64,000 bases of DNA from Ophiosphaerella korrae (Eukaryota > Ascomycota > Dothideomycetes > Pleosporales > Phaeosphaeriaceae), in assembly GCA_028456385.1 (NCBI GenBank), contig JALNQF010000163.1, positions 1 to 64,000 of the forward strand, in the 5' to 3' direction. The notes beneath the pieces are model-generated. The model was not told the origin of the DNA. It searched no databases and was given only the letters and a program-made list of their open reading frames with translations. Both the position numbers and the translations under genes were made by a program. The first letter of the stretch is position 1; every line of letters begins with the position of its first letter. Of this stretch, positions 13,628 to 27,000 are shown in pieces.

Positions 13628-14802
13628 TATGTTTCAAGAGGTTTGGATTCAGCGAATTTCGATCTGTTGTTAGGGACTGGAAGTAGAACATGGAGGGGCT
13701 AGGTGATCACACAGCTACCCCGCTCAAGATAGCACTTATCTGAAAGGTGGGGTGTTGTCTAACGTGGGTTGCACAGTCACGTGTGCAAAGTCAGAAGTAA
13801 CCTCAGAAGATTCGTCAATTCTATATTAGGGATACTTATGAGGCTTGAGAGAATTAAAGACAAAGGGTAAGCCCATATTGGAAGACTAGAACCAAAGCGC
13901 ACGTGGTCACCCAATATTGTCAAAACCTTCCCTAGAGCTAACATGCCTCGACTCGCTGGCAACGAAACGGCTGTGTAGTCTTTGTGGTTCGTACAGCTGT
14001 CTCCACCCTAGTGAAATTTCAAAATCGAACGGTGTCACACATGTACCTAAATGGTTCACGAGTCGTGTGCATGTAGTAGCATTGCAATATAATGTTTCAT
14101 GGACATCGCATCCCACCACATGAATTGAAACCTCACACATCACACGCCACATCCACATCCTCACAGTCACAAGCAAACCATACATTAGCCCAAATTCATG
14201 ATTTCCATTCCCGGTGCCATTCTAAACACACCATCCACTCGTCATTCCAATACTTCCCACCTCCTACCCTCATAACAAAGAAGATAATTTGCCAAATTGA
14301 TGATTGCACAGAACTAAACAAACACAAAGGCAGACTAAGCGAGCGGCGATTTGAGCCCTGAATCGGGTATATAACGAATGACAAGTTTGGTAGTTTCCCA
14401 AAAAAAAAAAAAAAAAAAAGCACTGGAGACTGCATTTCAGATGCAGGTAGGAAACAAAGCGAAAAAAAAAAGCCCCAGTCCGGGAAAGTATACTTTCACA
14501 ATGAAGAGAAAAGAGGAGAGAGACGCGCTATACGGCACTACATTCCACTGCATTACTACTGATGCAGCCTGAGATGTGCTAGACAAAATACAACAGTGCT
14601 GTAAATGCCTACATCAATAAAATAAGAAAAACTCCTGCAAAATCACCGCCGCAGAACTTTGTTTCCCGGTGCACTACCGTAAAAACACCACCAACACCAT
14701 GCTTTCACAATCAACAGACTGGTATTCAAGATAGAAAAAAGGAAAAAAGAAGTTGGAAAATAAACTTGAGAGCAATCAAGTCGACTACGATAATTGGGCA
14801 CT
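13628..14802. other. Intergenic region with a 20-base poly-A run
   Basis: About 1.2 kb with no supported gene. It includes an A20 run at 14400-14419. On the minus strand this lies in the 3' flank of the Rim15 gene. The left side is the promoter region of the deacetylase. Confidence 0.5.
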
Positions 14803-17800
14803 CTATGCACCAGTCCCAGAGTTTGCTCGCGGTGTAGGATCAGGATCTGGTGTTGTCGCATCCTCACCGGGAGTCGACGGCGCCCTAGGTGTACGCATAA
14901 TGAACTCGGCTACAGCGTCGCCAGGTGCGACAGGGAAGATCTCAGGCGGTGTGAGAGATTTTGAAGACACTTGGGGAGTAACCAAATTGGTCTCGCGCTC
15001 CTCTGCTGCACGGTCTTCAGTGATGGCAGGGGGCGGGGAGGACGGAAGGGCGGAGTCAGGGGCGCCAGCGTCATCGACCGAAATTACGCTACCCCGACTA
15101 TTGGTGCGCATCATCTCGATGCCGAGTTTGGAAGTCGATTTCGGCCGTGTCTTTGGGCTGCGTGTACGAACGCTGACATGGCCTAACTCGTCATCCTCAT
15201 CATCACCAGACTCAGCCGATTCGTGTTTCCGCGTCTCAAGTAAGCGTCGTTTGGCACCAACTTGCTCAGTAGATCGTTGCCGTCGGATCGTTGCTTCCTC
15301 AAGCACGGCAGGTCGCTTATCATTGTGGGGTAGGTCAGGCGGACCCACGGTCTGCTGCACGATGTTCTCAGGATCGGCATTTGCTGCATCATCCGAGATT
15401 CCTAAGCCACTCATGGCTCGCGCTATGTCTCTCTCCCGCCAATCATCGGCGTTGTGACGGGCAATGATGACCGGTATGTCCTCGCCCGCGCGACTTTCCG
15501 CATCCCCAAAGAAGCTTGAACTAATAGAATCCTCGCGGCTAGAGCCCCGGTAGCTGCCCGAGGGAACTGGCGGGAAACTGGAAGAATTCGAGGTTGGGCT
15601 ATCTTCCTGGCGCGAGGACTCTTGTCGTAGGCCAGAAGGTAGCATGGATGGGTACGTCTGATTAGGCGTCCAGTTTGGGGGAGGTGCTTTCCACTGGCAA
15701 AGCCTACCCAAAGTGTCTGTCAGCTTCGCAATTGTAGGTGGCTTCTCGATGAGGGCGTCGAAATGATGCGGTGCTTGGAGTTCCTTGAGATAACCTGTTA
15801 CTGCAACAATCGGGGTATGCGTATTTGCGTTCTTGGTGTCCCGAATCATCCGAGCAACGTCTGCGCCATTGACCTGTGGTAAACGGAACTCCATCATGAT
15901 TACATCGAACTTGACTTCGCCCATGGCATAACGAATCGCCTCGGATCCATTTGTGACTGTCAGTGTTCGGCAACGTAGCTTTTCAAGCAACTTCTCCATG
16001 ACAAGGCGTGAGACAGGATGGTCTTCGCAGATCAGTACATCTAGTGGACGGAAGAAGGGCCCTTCGCTAAAGTTGATCTGTGAAAGTCTGCGGGAACTCT
16101 GCCTGCGCCGTTGCACGCGAAGAAGAGCCTTAGCACGCGACTCTTCTGTATCTGAAGAGGATGGTGATATGTCCAGGACTTGACTGCGTCGCTTATGATG
16201 TGCTGGTAGCAGTTCGCGCACAACATCTTCCTCTTGAGACCCAAGTGTCTGCGATCTAGTGCGTGGTGAGGAGGCATTGGTATGTCCGACTGACGCTTGA
16301 CGCTGCGCCGGGGTGGACCGCTCAGGGAAACCACCAGACGTTGCCGATGGGGTTTTTGACAGTTTGATCGGAGAAATGGCTTCTGGTGACGGCCTCAACC
16401 CAGATAAACGGGAAGGATCAAAAAGGGTTCCAGGCTGGAGGGATGAGGGGTTGCTTGTGGAGTGTGAGAGAGTAGACGAGCTGCTTGACGTCTTTCGCCG
16501 TTCATGGTGCTGCCCGGTACTGAACTGTACCAGTAAAGGAGATGATGGCTGTGACCCTCGACTAGGAGAAGACGCTTGTCCAGTGATTGATGGCGAAGAT
16601 GGTCTGCCAGTAATCCTATTTGTGGAGAGCGTACGCTTCAATGGCCCGGGGATCATGGGGCTGGTTTCTAGTGATGGCGAAGGCGAAGTGACGGTGGGTG
16701 ACTGTAAGGCAGACCCTGGCTTAATTTGAGGTAGCATCGCTTCTGCACGAAGCTTTTGAATAACATCCTTGTTGGCCTTCTCGAGGACGGGAAGATTTTT
16801 ATAGCTAAAGTTGCCAAAATCGTCAGCAGCCAGTGGCTCACTAAGTCTTCTCGTTCGTCCTTCCCGTACATGAGCTGGAATATGCAAAGGTATAAGCCCA
16901 CGCTTCATTGTCTGCACTGTGACTTGCGAGCGCACGCGAGATAAAGCGTCGTGCGGGCGGTCAGGATAATCAGCACTCGGTGTTCCCGTTGATGATGCTC
17001 CTTGATCTTCAAACTCAGGAGTGAAGTTGGTCATAGCTGCGCCTCTGGTATCGAAGTACTCTGTGTCTTCTGGATTTTCTGGCGCAGGGATAAAAGATGC
17101 CTCATCATCTCGCAGAGTATCCCAGTTGAGATCAGCGAACCATGGATGATTTCGGATCTCTTCCCCCCCACTTGCGAATTTCTCGTCTTTATTCGCGCCA
17201 AGACGTTCTGCTGGATCGGAGCACATCAGGCGATTCATGAGGTCTTTTGCTTCGTCTGATATGTCGTAATCTTCGTCATCATCAGCAGGCCAGTGTATCC
17301 TACGAGCAAGGATATTTTGGAACACTTCGTCTGGTGTATCGGCATGGAACGGTGGGTAACCATATAGACACTCGAACAAGATACAGCCTAAAGACCACCA
17401 ATCGCTGACCTCATCTTGCCCGTTTCCAGCGATCGTTTCTGGAGCGAGGTAGTCGGGAGTGCCGACGAATTTCCTATTATTATCATCCGGGTCAAACAAG
17501 GCCATTGGTGGTGGTGGCATTGTGGAGGTGGCTGTGGCTGTGGCTGTGGCTGGAGGCGTGTTGTTCTGCGCAAAGGCCGATTGGCTAATTGTGGGTGCTG
17601 GGAAAAGATCTGGAGACCCTTCATCACTGTAGGCTTCCTCTTCAATGGGCGAACGTGCTCGTGGTTGGCCTAATTGATCAAAGTCTGCGATCGAGAAGCG
17701 ACGAAACATTGCCTGCAGTGCTTCGCTGTCTTGACTTTCACTACGATTACCTGAAGTTCGCCGAGACGGTTCACGACCAGATGAGCTCTCGCGGTTAAGA

Positions 17801-20706
17801 CTAAAGTATGATGGCTGACCAAGGTCACCAGCGAGCGCGGGAGTCATCGAGGGAGTATTAGAGGGCGACGGGTTCAAGTCGAAAGAAGCCGAACGCGAAG
17901 ACCCAACAGATGTGGCACGATGAAATGGACCAGACTTGAGGAGATCTGGGGCTTGTTCAGCGGATTTGAGCGCACGCTTTTGACGGCCAATCATTCCCAT
18001 GCGTGATAGACCAAAATCGGTGAGTTTCAAATGACCTTTGGGATCAATGAGCAGATTGTCGGGTTTGAGATCGCGATGCACAATGCTACGGCTATGCAAA
18101 TGCTCGACTCCCAGAACAACTTCAGCCAAGTACTTCTTAGCCCAGTCCTCCGGAAGCGCACCAAGAACCTTGATGAGAGAAGCGCAGTCGCCGCCATTGA
18201 GATATTCCATTACCAAATAAAGATAGTCCTTGCTCGAAAATGTCCAGTATAGTTTGGCAACGAAGTCGCTCTCGCCTTGCCACATCATTATAGCTCGTTC
18301 CGCCTTGACGTTGGTGACCTGATTCTTTGCAACCATGTCCGCTTTCTTGAGAACTTTGATTGCGTAATACTCGCCAGTTGACTTTTTTTTCGCGAGGTAA
18401 ACACTCCCAAAAGCACCTTTGCTAATGGGTTTAATGATTTCAAAATCCTTGATTGACGGCGGCACCGCACGCGGCTGTGGTTGGGTGGTCGGTATGAGTC
18501 GTGGTGAGACAGGTCTCGGGCCATCTGAGCCGGCGGTGGACGATTGCCTGCGATGGTGCCCAATGCTGAGATTGTGCAAAATAGCAGGCGAAGAGAACTC
18601 GGTTGTCGTCAATACCGGTGAGGTGATTGGGGATTGGATGGCACCTTCCGCTCCACTCGGAAGACGCGGCTTGGTCGTCCGTAAGGGTGAGGATGGCGGC
18701 GGCACCATAGAGCGAGCTGGTGACTGTTGCCGGCTAGACAGAACGCTAGGGAGGACCAAGCTCTTACGCTTCCGCTCCCGTGAGCTTGCCACTCTGTTCA
18801 GATTCATTTCAGCTGCAGGCGAGTCTGCCCGCCGTGGACCTGACAGGACAGAAGAGTGCACACTAGTGTCACTCTCAGCGCCCGCATCACTCTCAAAATG
18901 CATCGAATGTCGCTTGTTTTGAGTTGTGATGCTGATAGCACCGGCGTGAGAGCGCGGTGTCACATTTCCTCTTGGACTGTCAGATCGATTAGATCCTGCC
19001 ACAGACGATTCTCTACGTCCCACGCGTGCAGGTAGCGAGATGTCAGATATATTGCGCAGTGCATGTGCCATTGAAGAGGGAGTATCGAAAGACCCTGGGA
19101 AGATACCGTCTTCCCCTGTCGGGATGTCGTTGGCATCTGATTGTTGTTCTTCCCCGATTTGTTCCTCTTCAGAAGAGCTGTCCACTCCCTCGGCAATCTG
19201 GGCTGCTTTTACAATCGCTACTTCGATGCACTCTTGGACTAGAACGTCGAACTCCACACGGATACGTTCAGAGTACTCCAAAATTTGTCTGTGTCGGGTG
19301 ACAGCATCGACCTTGGCTTTGGCGAGTTTGCTCGTATCCTCACAAAGCTGTTTCAGACCCTCGCTATGATCCGATGACCCGGTCGTCGGTGACTGCCATT
19401 GCATGACTTGAGATATGCGACTCTCAGACTGAGGTGACTGGGTGCGAACTTCAGTAGCTGACTGGCCGCGAGCATTATCTTTGATAGCAGGCGTGCTGAT
19501 CTCAAGTGCAGTATCACATAAATCAAGAACTAGCTCAATGATACGGGCCAAAGGTCGTCGAACAGCAAAAGAACGTGCGCGGTGATGCCCAAAGCCGTTT
19601 GGCCGTTCCGAGCGCTCTCGTGATCTCGATGGTGGGGATGCAGGCGAGTTGCGTCCTGAGGGTGTGCCGGATGACGGTGTTGAGCTAGGGTGAATAATCA
19701 TGCCTTTGTATTCTGCAAGCTGGGTGGGTTGTGCTAGATCTGTGGAAGCAGTTCGGGGGCGTTGGTTCTGGGCCTCGAGTATGTCCAACACCTTCACAAT
19801 AGCATTGCGGTGCTCAGATAGAGTCTCTTGGGTCAGTTGGACGTCCATCTCAGCGCGATGCTCCTGGGCACAGAGCTCAGAGTGCTTTTCGAACCACCAG
19901 GGCGTGATCTGGCGCTCGCAGATTCGACAGAGTACTGGCATGGGCGGCGGGTGGTTGCGAGGGTCACTAGCACCCTGCTCAGCGAGCCCCGTGAGGTAGT
20001 GAGCCAGCACTTCAGCGCCTACACCCAAGGACTCGACAAGCAGCTCTGGCAGATCAATGGTGACCTCGCGGATGACCGACGGCCGGATCATCCACATGGT
20101 CTGGGCAAGTCAGTATACGCGATCAACGGGGAGGGGGGGGGGGGGGGGCTGAAGTCAAAAACTCACATGGCTATCGGCGCCGGTGGCGCGGTCATAGATG
20201 ATGATGCCCTGTGCCTCGAGGTTCAAGACCTGCTCCTCCTCATGCTCTCCGTCTGTGGGCGACTGCGGTGCCGACTCGGAAGCGTCGTCTGCTGCAGGCC
20301 TAGAGCGCCGCTTCCTCAGGACGGAGTGGGGTCCCATGCGGACGGAGAAGCGGACGATATGGCTCCGGGAGTCGTCCTTCTTGACGGATTCAATCGTGTC
20401 GGCAAAGCCATCTGCGCCGCCGTAGATGATGTCGAGGACGGGCGTGCCGATCACGTCTTGCGGCGCGGTGCCAATGACGTCCTTCCACGAGGGGCTGACA
20501 TAGCGGATCCTGCCCTCGAGATCGAGGTCCATGATGATGTTCAGGCTGTGCTCGGCAGCCTCCTTGAGGTCCTTGCGCTCCTCTCGCATGTCCTGGCTGA
20601 CGGAGCGCTCCATGGCCAGGCGGTGGCCGCCCGCCCCGGCAGCCTCCTGCTTGAGGGCGGCCACGGCGGGCGGCATGAGGGTGGCCGGCTTGCTCTCGTC
20701 GGCCAT
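14803..20706 (-). CDS. rim15: Rim15-type PAS / AGC protein kinase / receiver-domain protein
   Basis: Predicted 1945-residue kinase. Two exons: 20167-20706 and 14803-20100. The 66-bp intron 20101-20166 joins GADSH to TMWMIRP. The start at 20706 has a purine at -3 and G at +4. Domain order: PAS (about 55-180); a Cys-x2-Cys ... His-x4-Cys zinc-finger-like motif (CRICERQITPWW onward, about 235-255); kinase with ISKGAFGSV near 735, catalytic HRDLKPDN (Asp about 857), DFG near 875, and a roughly 180-residue insert before GTPDYLAPE near 1065; and a C-terminal receiver domain (DVLICEDHPVS onward). In the receiver the usual phospho-acceptor Asp is Glu (MMEFRLP, residue about 1584). In fungi Rim15 integrates TOR, PKA and stress signals to control quiescence and development. 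Long Ser/Pro-rich linkers are typical. Confidence 0.96.
20101..20166 (-). other. Rim15 intron carrying a 16-base homopolymer
   Basis: The donor is GTGAGT and the acceptor CCCAG. The plus strand has G16 at 20133-20148, which is C16 in the transcript, inside a 66-bp intron. A TTCAG trinucleotide context lies just upstream of the tract and could act as a weak alternative acceptor. Confidence 0.8.
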
Positions 20707-21846
20707 TGCGGTGGTCGGGTGCTGCTGGGCGTACATTCGGGGCAGGTGCAGTGGCAGCACAGTGGCAGCACAGCGCCCTGGGGGCGGGTGAATGGAGGGC
20801 TATGCGCAGACAAGTCCCATAACCATGGCTGGCCGGGCTCACAGCAGGCGCATTGCGGCGGAGAGCAAACGATTGAAGGAGTAATGAGCGTGGGCGGGCG
20901 GTTGGGGGTGCGGTGCTATCAGACTGGCGCTGGCACTGGCCGAGACAACTTTTGTTGTTGCAGCTGGTATGGGGAGGCAAGCGACGCGGCGCAGGAGGGG
21001 CACAAGGACCAGACCACAGCGTGACCACGGGAGGATCAGCCCGCGGATCCAGGACGGATCCAGGACGGATCCAGTAAGGAGAATAGGTACTAGAGCACTG
21101 CAAAGCCGCCTGCAAGTTAGTCCCAACGCTGCCTGCAACGCTCCCCACGGCACGCGTCGACTGCTTGGCTGCAATCATCCTTAGCATGGCTGGCCTGAGC
21201 GTGGGCGCCGCTGGCTGCCCACATTCTTCTGTTTCAGCGTCTCTCACCGTAATTATCAGGCACTATCTATGTAATCTGTATCCTATATACACACCAGTGC
21301 CGCCAGTGCAACCACACATGCTCGCCTATCCTGCGTTGCACAAGGCCGTCGTTGTTGTGAGCCATTACCAAGTGCCTGCTGTCATCAAACGGCAGCCCGC
21401 CACAACCATAGAGCAGCCGTTCACGCCGCCGTCATGCGGCCTCCAAAGTAGCTTCGCTTCGTCTTTATTCCCAGCCCGTGCAGCGTTGCAGCTTGGTTGC
21501 ACGACTGTCGTTGCCATGACTGACGCTCCGGCACACATGGGCATGCATACTTGATCATGGTGTCGCCAGGCCTTGCTGACCCTCCTCCGAAACGGCCCGT
21601 CAGCGCAACTACCTAGGAGCGAGCTGCACAGCGCTCATGCTGCATATCACAACATCCAATCGCCTCGATGCCAACTGCAGCTGGGATGCACCGTCCCCAG
21701 ACCCCAAGCCCAGAGTCTGCCGTCATCTGATTAGCCCCAGAGCCACCACCTTGGACCGACCGCTGATGAAGTGCACGCCTAGCCCTCCTGATTCTCAAAC
21801 TATGACCTAACAGATACCCCGACATACCTATCTTCCTCATCCCTCC
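20707..21846. other. Upstream region of rim15, GC-rich, with a short tandem repeat
   Basis: About 1.1 kb with no supported gene. It contains three copies of GGATCCAGGAC-like units at 21045-21077 (the third is partial). Long open stretches here are low-complexity products of GC-rich sequence and lack motifs. This is probably the promoter and 5' leader of rim15. Confidence 0.5.
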
Positions 21847-22766
21847 TTACTCAAAGTACACGGCCTCCGGCTTGTGCACACATGTCTTCCCCCTCGATTC
21901 GCTCTTCAGCACCACCCGGGCGCCTTCCTTGCTGCCCTTGACCTTCTTCCCATCCACTGTCTTCTCCTTATACACTACCTCCACCACTACCACCTCGCCA
22001 TCGATATAGCCCGGGAGTGAGCGCCACTACACCTTCTGTCCCTTCTTGAGCAATCGAGTCTTAGATCCTGCACCTCCCTCAGGCCCTTCGCTGTTCTTCT
22101 GCTTCTTGTTCGAGTTGCTCCCATTCGTCTCGTGCTACGCTTGCTGGGCTCATCCCCGTTATTCTTTGTTGACTGCCGAGCTTGTTCCTGGAACTCCTTG
22201 TACTCCCGCATGTTCTTCTCCAAGTGCTGCTCGTCTTCCCAGTGCTCCGTGCAATTCTTTACACTCTTGTCATCACTTCTCTGACTTGATGCATTCTCAC
22301 TAGCATTCTTCCTAGCTTCCTTTGCTCTCGACGTATTCGGCACGTGTTGGTACCCTTCCGTGCTCCCTTTCTACTTTTACTCGTCCGTCTCTTCTTTCTC
22401 TTTCTCGCTCATTTGTTCTCATGCCTTTGTGGGCAGATACCGCAGCTTGGTACCGTCTGCCTTCTTTGCATGTCCACTTCTGTCTTTAGTCTGTCACTCT
22501 TCCTCTGTCCAGTGATCAAGGTGCCTTTGCGCTCTCATCCTTGTCTTTCTTATCTGTTGTGTAGCCACCACCACGCTTCTTGTACTCCGATGCCATTATC
22601 TGCGCCTGTACAAAGTCAGCAAACTCGATTTCAGTTTATCGCACAGTACCTTTCTCGCTGACCATTGGCCCGGTGCATCGCCCTTATTCCCGGCCTGGAT
22701 CCCCTGCCCCCTTGACCTCGTCATGAAGCTAGGATCCATGTACTTCTCGTCTTTTCTCGCCGGCAT
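21847..22766 (-). pseudogene. Pseudogene of a DUF5872 / hypervirulence-associated Tudor-domain protein
   Basis: Read on the minus strand from an ATG at 22766, the start MPARKDEKYMDPSF and the WSARK segment match the DUF5872 N-terminus of small fungal nuclear or stress proteins. A standard 44-bp intron (GTACTG to TACAG) precedes a GGGYTTDKK segment. The C-terminal part (21847-22040) is a Tudor-like domain with GYIDGEVV, DGKKVKG and HKPEAVYFE. The reading frame is broken: TGA replaces the expected Trp in two places, TAA or TAG occurs near an ETDE segment, TAG occurs just before the Tudor segment, and there are frame changes near the KDKDES and GATRTRS regions. The stops are of the C-to-T or G-to-A kind. 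It lies between rim15 and the mannosidase gene. An intact copy may exist elsewhere in the genome. Confidence 0.78.
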
Positions 22767-24049
22767 ACTTTTACTTAGAAAACAAGCACGTAACCGTACA
22801 GGCCTTGGTCGTTGTGTAATTAAATTCAAGAAAGCAGGTCTTCTACCACATACCAGAACACGATTCATTTCTACCTCTCCCAGCACCACTCCCAAGCACC
22901 CTAAATACCCCAGACTCCACGCTACAAAGCAAAGTACCTGCGCAAGCCCTATTTTCCCGTCTCATCAACGCATCATGACAATTGCCCACCAGTAGCACAG
23001 CGCTAGAATTCCGATTGCGCTACATTTCTCACGTACCCAAACGCCCCTGGTGATGTCAACACCTTCGGTTCGCTCGGGAAGCTATGGCCCTCGCCTACAC
23101 GAACAAAAGTGCCCGTTATTGCCCCGGGCCAATTGGCTGTGCACCATCCGACTTACCCATGTCGTGCCACACCTGCCCCCGCGCTGTACGCTAATCTCAG
23201 ACGCACTTTACTGATATTGATGCGTCTGTTGCGGCTTGTTTTGGTTTCGGCCGCATCCACGAGGGGGGGGGGGGGGTCGTGTGCTCGTGTGCTCTTGTGC
23301 TTGCTCCCATTTGCTCTCTGGGGCTAAGGTAGACTAACTAACTGGCATCTCCCGCCGTCTTGTTGACTTGCCGGCCCGAAGGTGGGTGCCGAGTTGCGTG
23401 GAGCCCCCTTGCGTGTGCAGTTGGGTTGGCATGGCAGCCCAACCTTGTTATAGTAGGACAGACTCATGGAGACTAGGTTTTGATCAGGCCTCTTTGTTTA
23501 CATGGCTGTTTGGATCATCCTGCAATACGTAGGTCTAGCTGGGAGCTGTTGTTGGGTGAAGTGGTGTTTTGACTAAGTGACACTACTTTCTTTGTGTTAC
23601 TTGGGCTTTTGTGGGAGTTCAAGTTGGTAGGGGTAAGCATGTTGCTTGGATTGATCAACATGGACTTGAAATCTCGAAATGGCTCACGCGAGCTCAAGAT
23701 ATAGCTTTGATTCTGTATTTACACCATCGAAACATTTTACCGAGGACTGTGGAATTATGTCTGCTCTGAAACTGTAATATTCCAAAACATCTTGCTGTGC
23801 ATCCTCGTGCTGCTTCTCATGCAATATCATATCCTACCCTTGAAAATATATGCTTACTCATACCTTGTGTATGCTTTCCAACATTCTCTAAGCACAAGAA
23901 AGCGAGCTTCCCAGCCAACAACTCTGCGTAACGTTATAGCATGACAATATCGCAATATCACAACGTTACCACCTTCTCCATTTCCACTATATGTTATTAA
24001 ACATCTGCCAAGCCAGCTGTACCACATGTCCCTTACCTCCTGTCCAATC
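22767..24049. other. Intergenic region, no gene seen; contains a G14 run
   Basis: About 1.3 kb without a supportable coding frame. It has a G14 homopolymer at 23263-23276. It covers the 3' flank of the alpha-mannosidase gene and the former promoter side of the Tudor pseudogene. Confidence 0.5.
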
Positions 24050-27000
24050 CTACTCCAGCAAAAGCTTATACGTCGCAATCTCAAATGCCCTCACCCTAAC
24101 CACTGCCCCCTCTCCTGCGCCCGCTTGTTCCATCTCTGTGACTTCTTCCTCCTCATCCTCCAATGCATTGCACCTAATCACTTTCCGCACCTTCAAGTCA
24201 CCCCAAGTTAAAACGCCCTTGCTCTTTCCACCCAGCGCGTCGTAAATGCGAAGTATGACGCTATGTTCTTTCTTGGCCGGCAGTTCGCCCCGGGAAACGT
24301 CTTCGTCATCTTCGCCCCGCTTGATTGTGTCGAGGACGAGGTTGGGTGCGGAGTGGATGTGGAATAAGTTGAGGAGACTGGGCGATGACATGGCTGAAGC
24401 GCGATGGCCGATGATCTTGAGCGGGTTGTTGAATTCAAATGCTTTGCGGACGGTAGTGTGATCGAGGGGGCCAGCGTGCGGGAATATAGCGAAGCGCGTA
24501 TGATGAGAGCCCATGTCTGCGTGTGCGTCTGGTGCTTTGGGCGCGCGGAGGAGGGACAGCCTCATGACATTGCCTTGGGTTGCAAAACCATATTTGCTGT
24601 CGTTCAGGATAGACACCCCATACGTGGCTTCTGAGAGATCGGCCCACTTGTGTACGCACACTTCGAACTTGGCCATGTCCCAAGTAGTGTTGTAGTGAGT
24701 AGGCCGACGCACGATGCCAAATTGCGTTTCGTAGCTGGCTTCGGTATTCACAACATCGACAGGGAATTCGACTTTGAGGAACCTCATGGTCTCGTGCCAT
24801 TCAATCTCAGCGTCGAACTCCACGGCAGTTGGTGCATTGGCGATTGCAGCAGGAAGGGAAATCGTAGTTTTGATCCATGATTTTTCCGATATCTTAGTTT
24901 CAACCTCCAGAGACACACGATGGATATTGTTTTCTGATACTGAGACTTTGTGTGGGCTGAGCTCTTGGCGCGAATCAAGATGGTATACTTCGACATCCCA
25001 CGCTTGCCAGTATAATGGTTTATCGTCGTAGATGACAAGTTGTCCAGCCTTCTTGCCCTTAGGTATGATTTCGCGATCGGTAGCAATGTCGTAGAGGGAG
25101 GTGATGGCGCCATTGTTCACTTGGACAATGAATTGGGCATTACGCAGTTCAAAAACATTGGGCGAGAGCTCCTTGACAGAAGCGATGCTGGCGTGGTAAG
25201 GCGAGGGCAGTGGCCACACTTCCAACGGGCCTATACCATTACCGTGAGCGAGACCATAGACTGCTTGGCTTCCAACCTGAGGCAGCTTCACGATCTCGCT
25301 TCGCTTCCAAGGGAGAGTGTTTAGTGCGGCGAGCTTGCTGTTTTGTGACAGGCTCTTCTCGTCATCAAAACCGAGCTCCGATAATGCGTCAGATAATAGC
25401 CGCTCCCCAGTGAAGGAGACCTCGGCGTAAATCTAATTTCATTAACATGAGCTTATATGAGGCCCACATCCACGTACCTTGTCTGAATCGTCATAACACA
25501 TCTCAATTGAGCTTCCAGGTAGACAGTCGTGGAACTGGCAGAGCAAGACATTCTCCCACATGTTGTCAATATCTTTCTTGGGATACCTGTATGAGCTGCT
25601 CTTGCCGAAATTATTCTTGATCGTTGCCAGTGTTGCCAGATACTCAATATCTCGTAGCATGATCTCAGCTTTTCTGTTGTTGCGCTTGTTGTTTGACTGT
25701 GTGGTATATGTTCCTCGGTGCAATTCGAAATAAAGCTCGCCATACCACGTCACTAGCTCCGTGCCTTTCTCGATTCTCTTTTCTAGTCGGTCAAAAAAGT
25801 CATCTGCCGAGTCACCAAGCTTGAGACGAGGTAGTAATCCGGTCTTATCGCTAATGCCACGGCAACGCCTTAATTTCTCAAGATGCTGCCAGGTTGGGCC
25901 ACCACCACCATCTCCTTTCCCAAAGACTAGCAACGACGTCTTATCCTGATCAAGCGACTTGTGCTGGGATACACTCCTATTCACATCCCCAAAATTTGCT
26001 TCAGCGGTGTATGTTTCAGATGGCGGCATATGGCATATGACCTGACTGTTGTCGAGCGCCACCCAGTTGAAGGTGGTGTGGGGAAAGTTGTTGATGTTGT
26101 TCCAGCTTAGTTTCTGTGTTAAGAATCTTGTCATTCCAGATATGCGACAGACTTGCGGCAACTGAGTGGAGTAACCGAACGTGTCAGGAAGCCAAAAAGT
26201 CTTGCATCGCTGACCGAATCTACTCTCAAAATAGCGTTGGCCATACAAAAACTGCCTGATAAGCGACTCACCACCTGGCAGGTTCGTGTCGTGCTCGACC
26301 CAACTCCCCCCAATAGGCTGAAATGTACCCTCTTTAATCTTCTTCTTAACTCGGTCAAATGTATTTGGGTAGTCTTGTTCAAGCCACTTGTACTGTTGTG
26401 CTTGCGAGCAACAGAAGCGCAGCTCTGGATATCTGTCGATGAGATCGCACTGGCTCGACCAAGATCGATTGACCTTCCGCTTTGTCTCGGCGAAGGGCCA
26501 AAGCCAGCAAGTGTCGATATGGCAGTATCCAATACCAGTGACGATAGCCTCATTGTCGGTATTGTAAACCTTGTGGGAATCAACATGATCACCAAGATAT
26601 TCTGCTGCAACCTTGCGGGCCTTGACGATGCTCGCGTTGCTTCCGCCACCAGCAATGAAGGTGTCAATAATGCGATTGGCAACCTGCTGCGCCTCATGGC
26701 ATTGTATAGAATCTGAGGGGAATTCTCTGGCGGCGTCTGAGATTTCCCAAAAATCGAAGTACAATGCTCGTGCCTGGAGATTGACAGCTACGATATCGGC
26801 AGTGTGTAGCTGGAAATATCTGTTTGGATCTGGGGGCTGGATTGAGTCTCCACCTGGTGCATTCCCAAACATGCCGTTACAGGCCATCTCGACATAAAAG
26901 GTGTGCTCCTTGCCATCTCGAAACGTATCAGGCAGTATCCACTCGACTCTCTCGCCACCGCCTGTCAGGCCATGTACGGCATGCCCATCATGAGTCCATA

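Noticed and set aside
14400..14419. A20 run as a poly-A tail of a retroposed gene
   Set aside because: No coding remnant precedes it on the plus strand and no target duplication was seen; it is more likely a simple homopolymer.
20390..21247. Long minus-strand open frame upstream of rim15
   Set aside because: Its composition is Arg/Pro/Ala-rich from GC-rich DNA, it overlaps the true rim15 first exon in another frame, and it has no domain.
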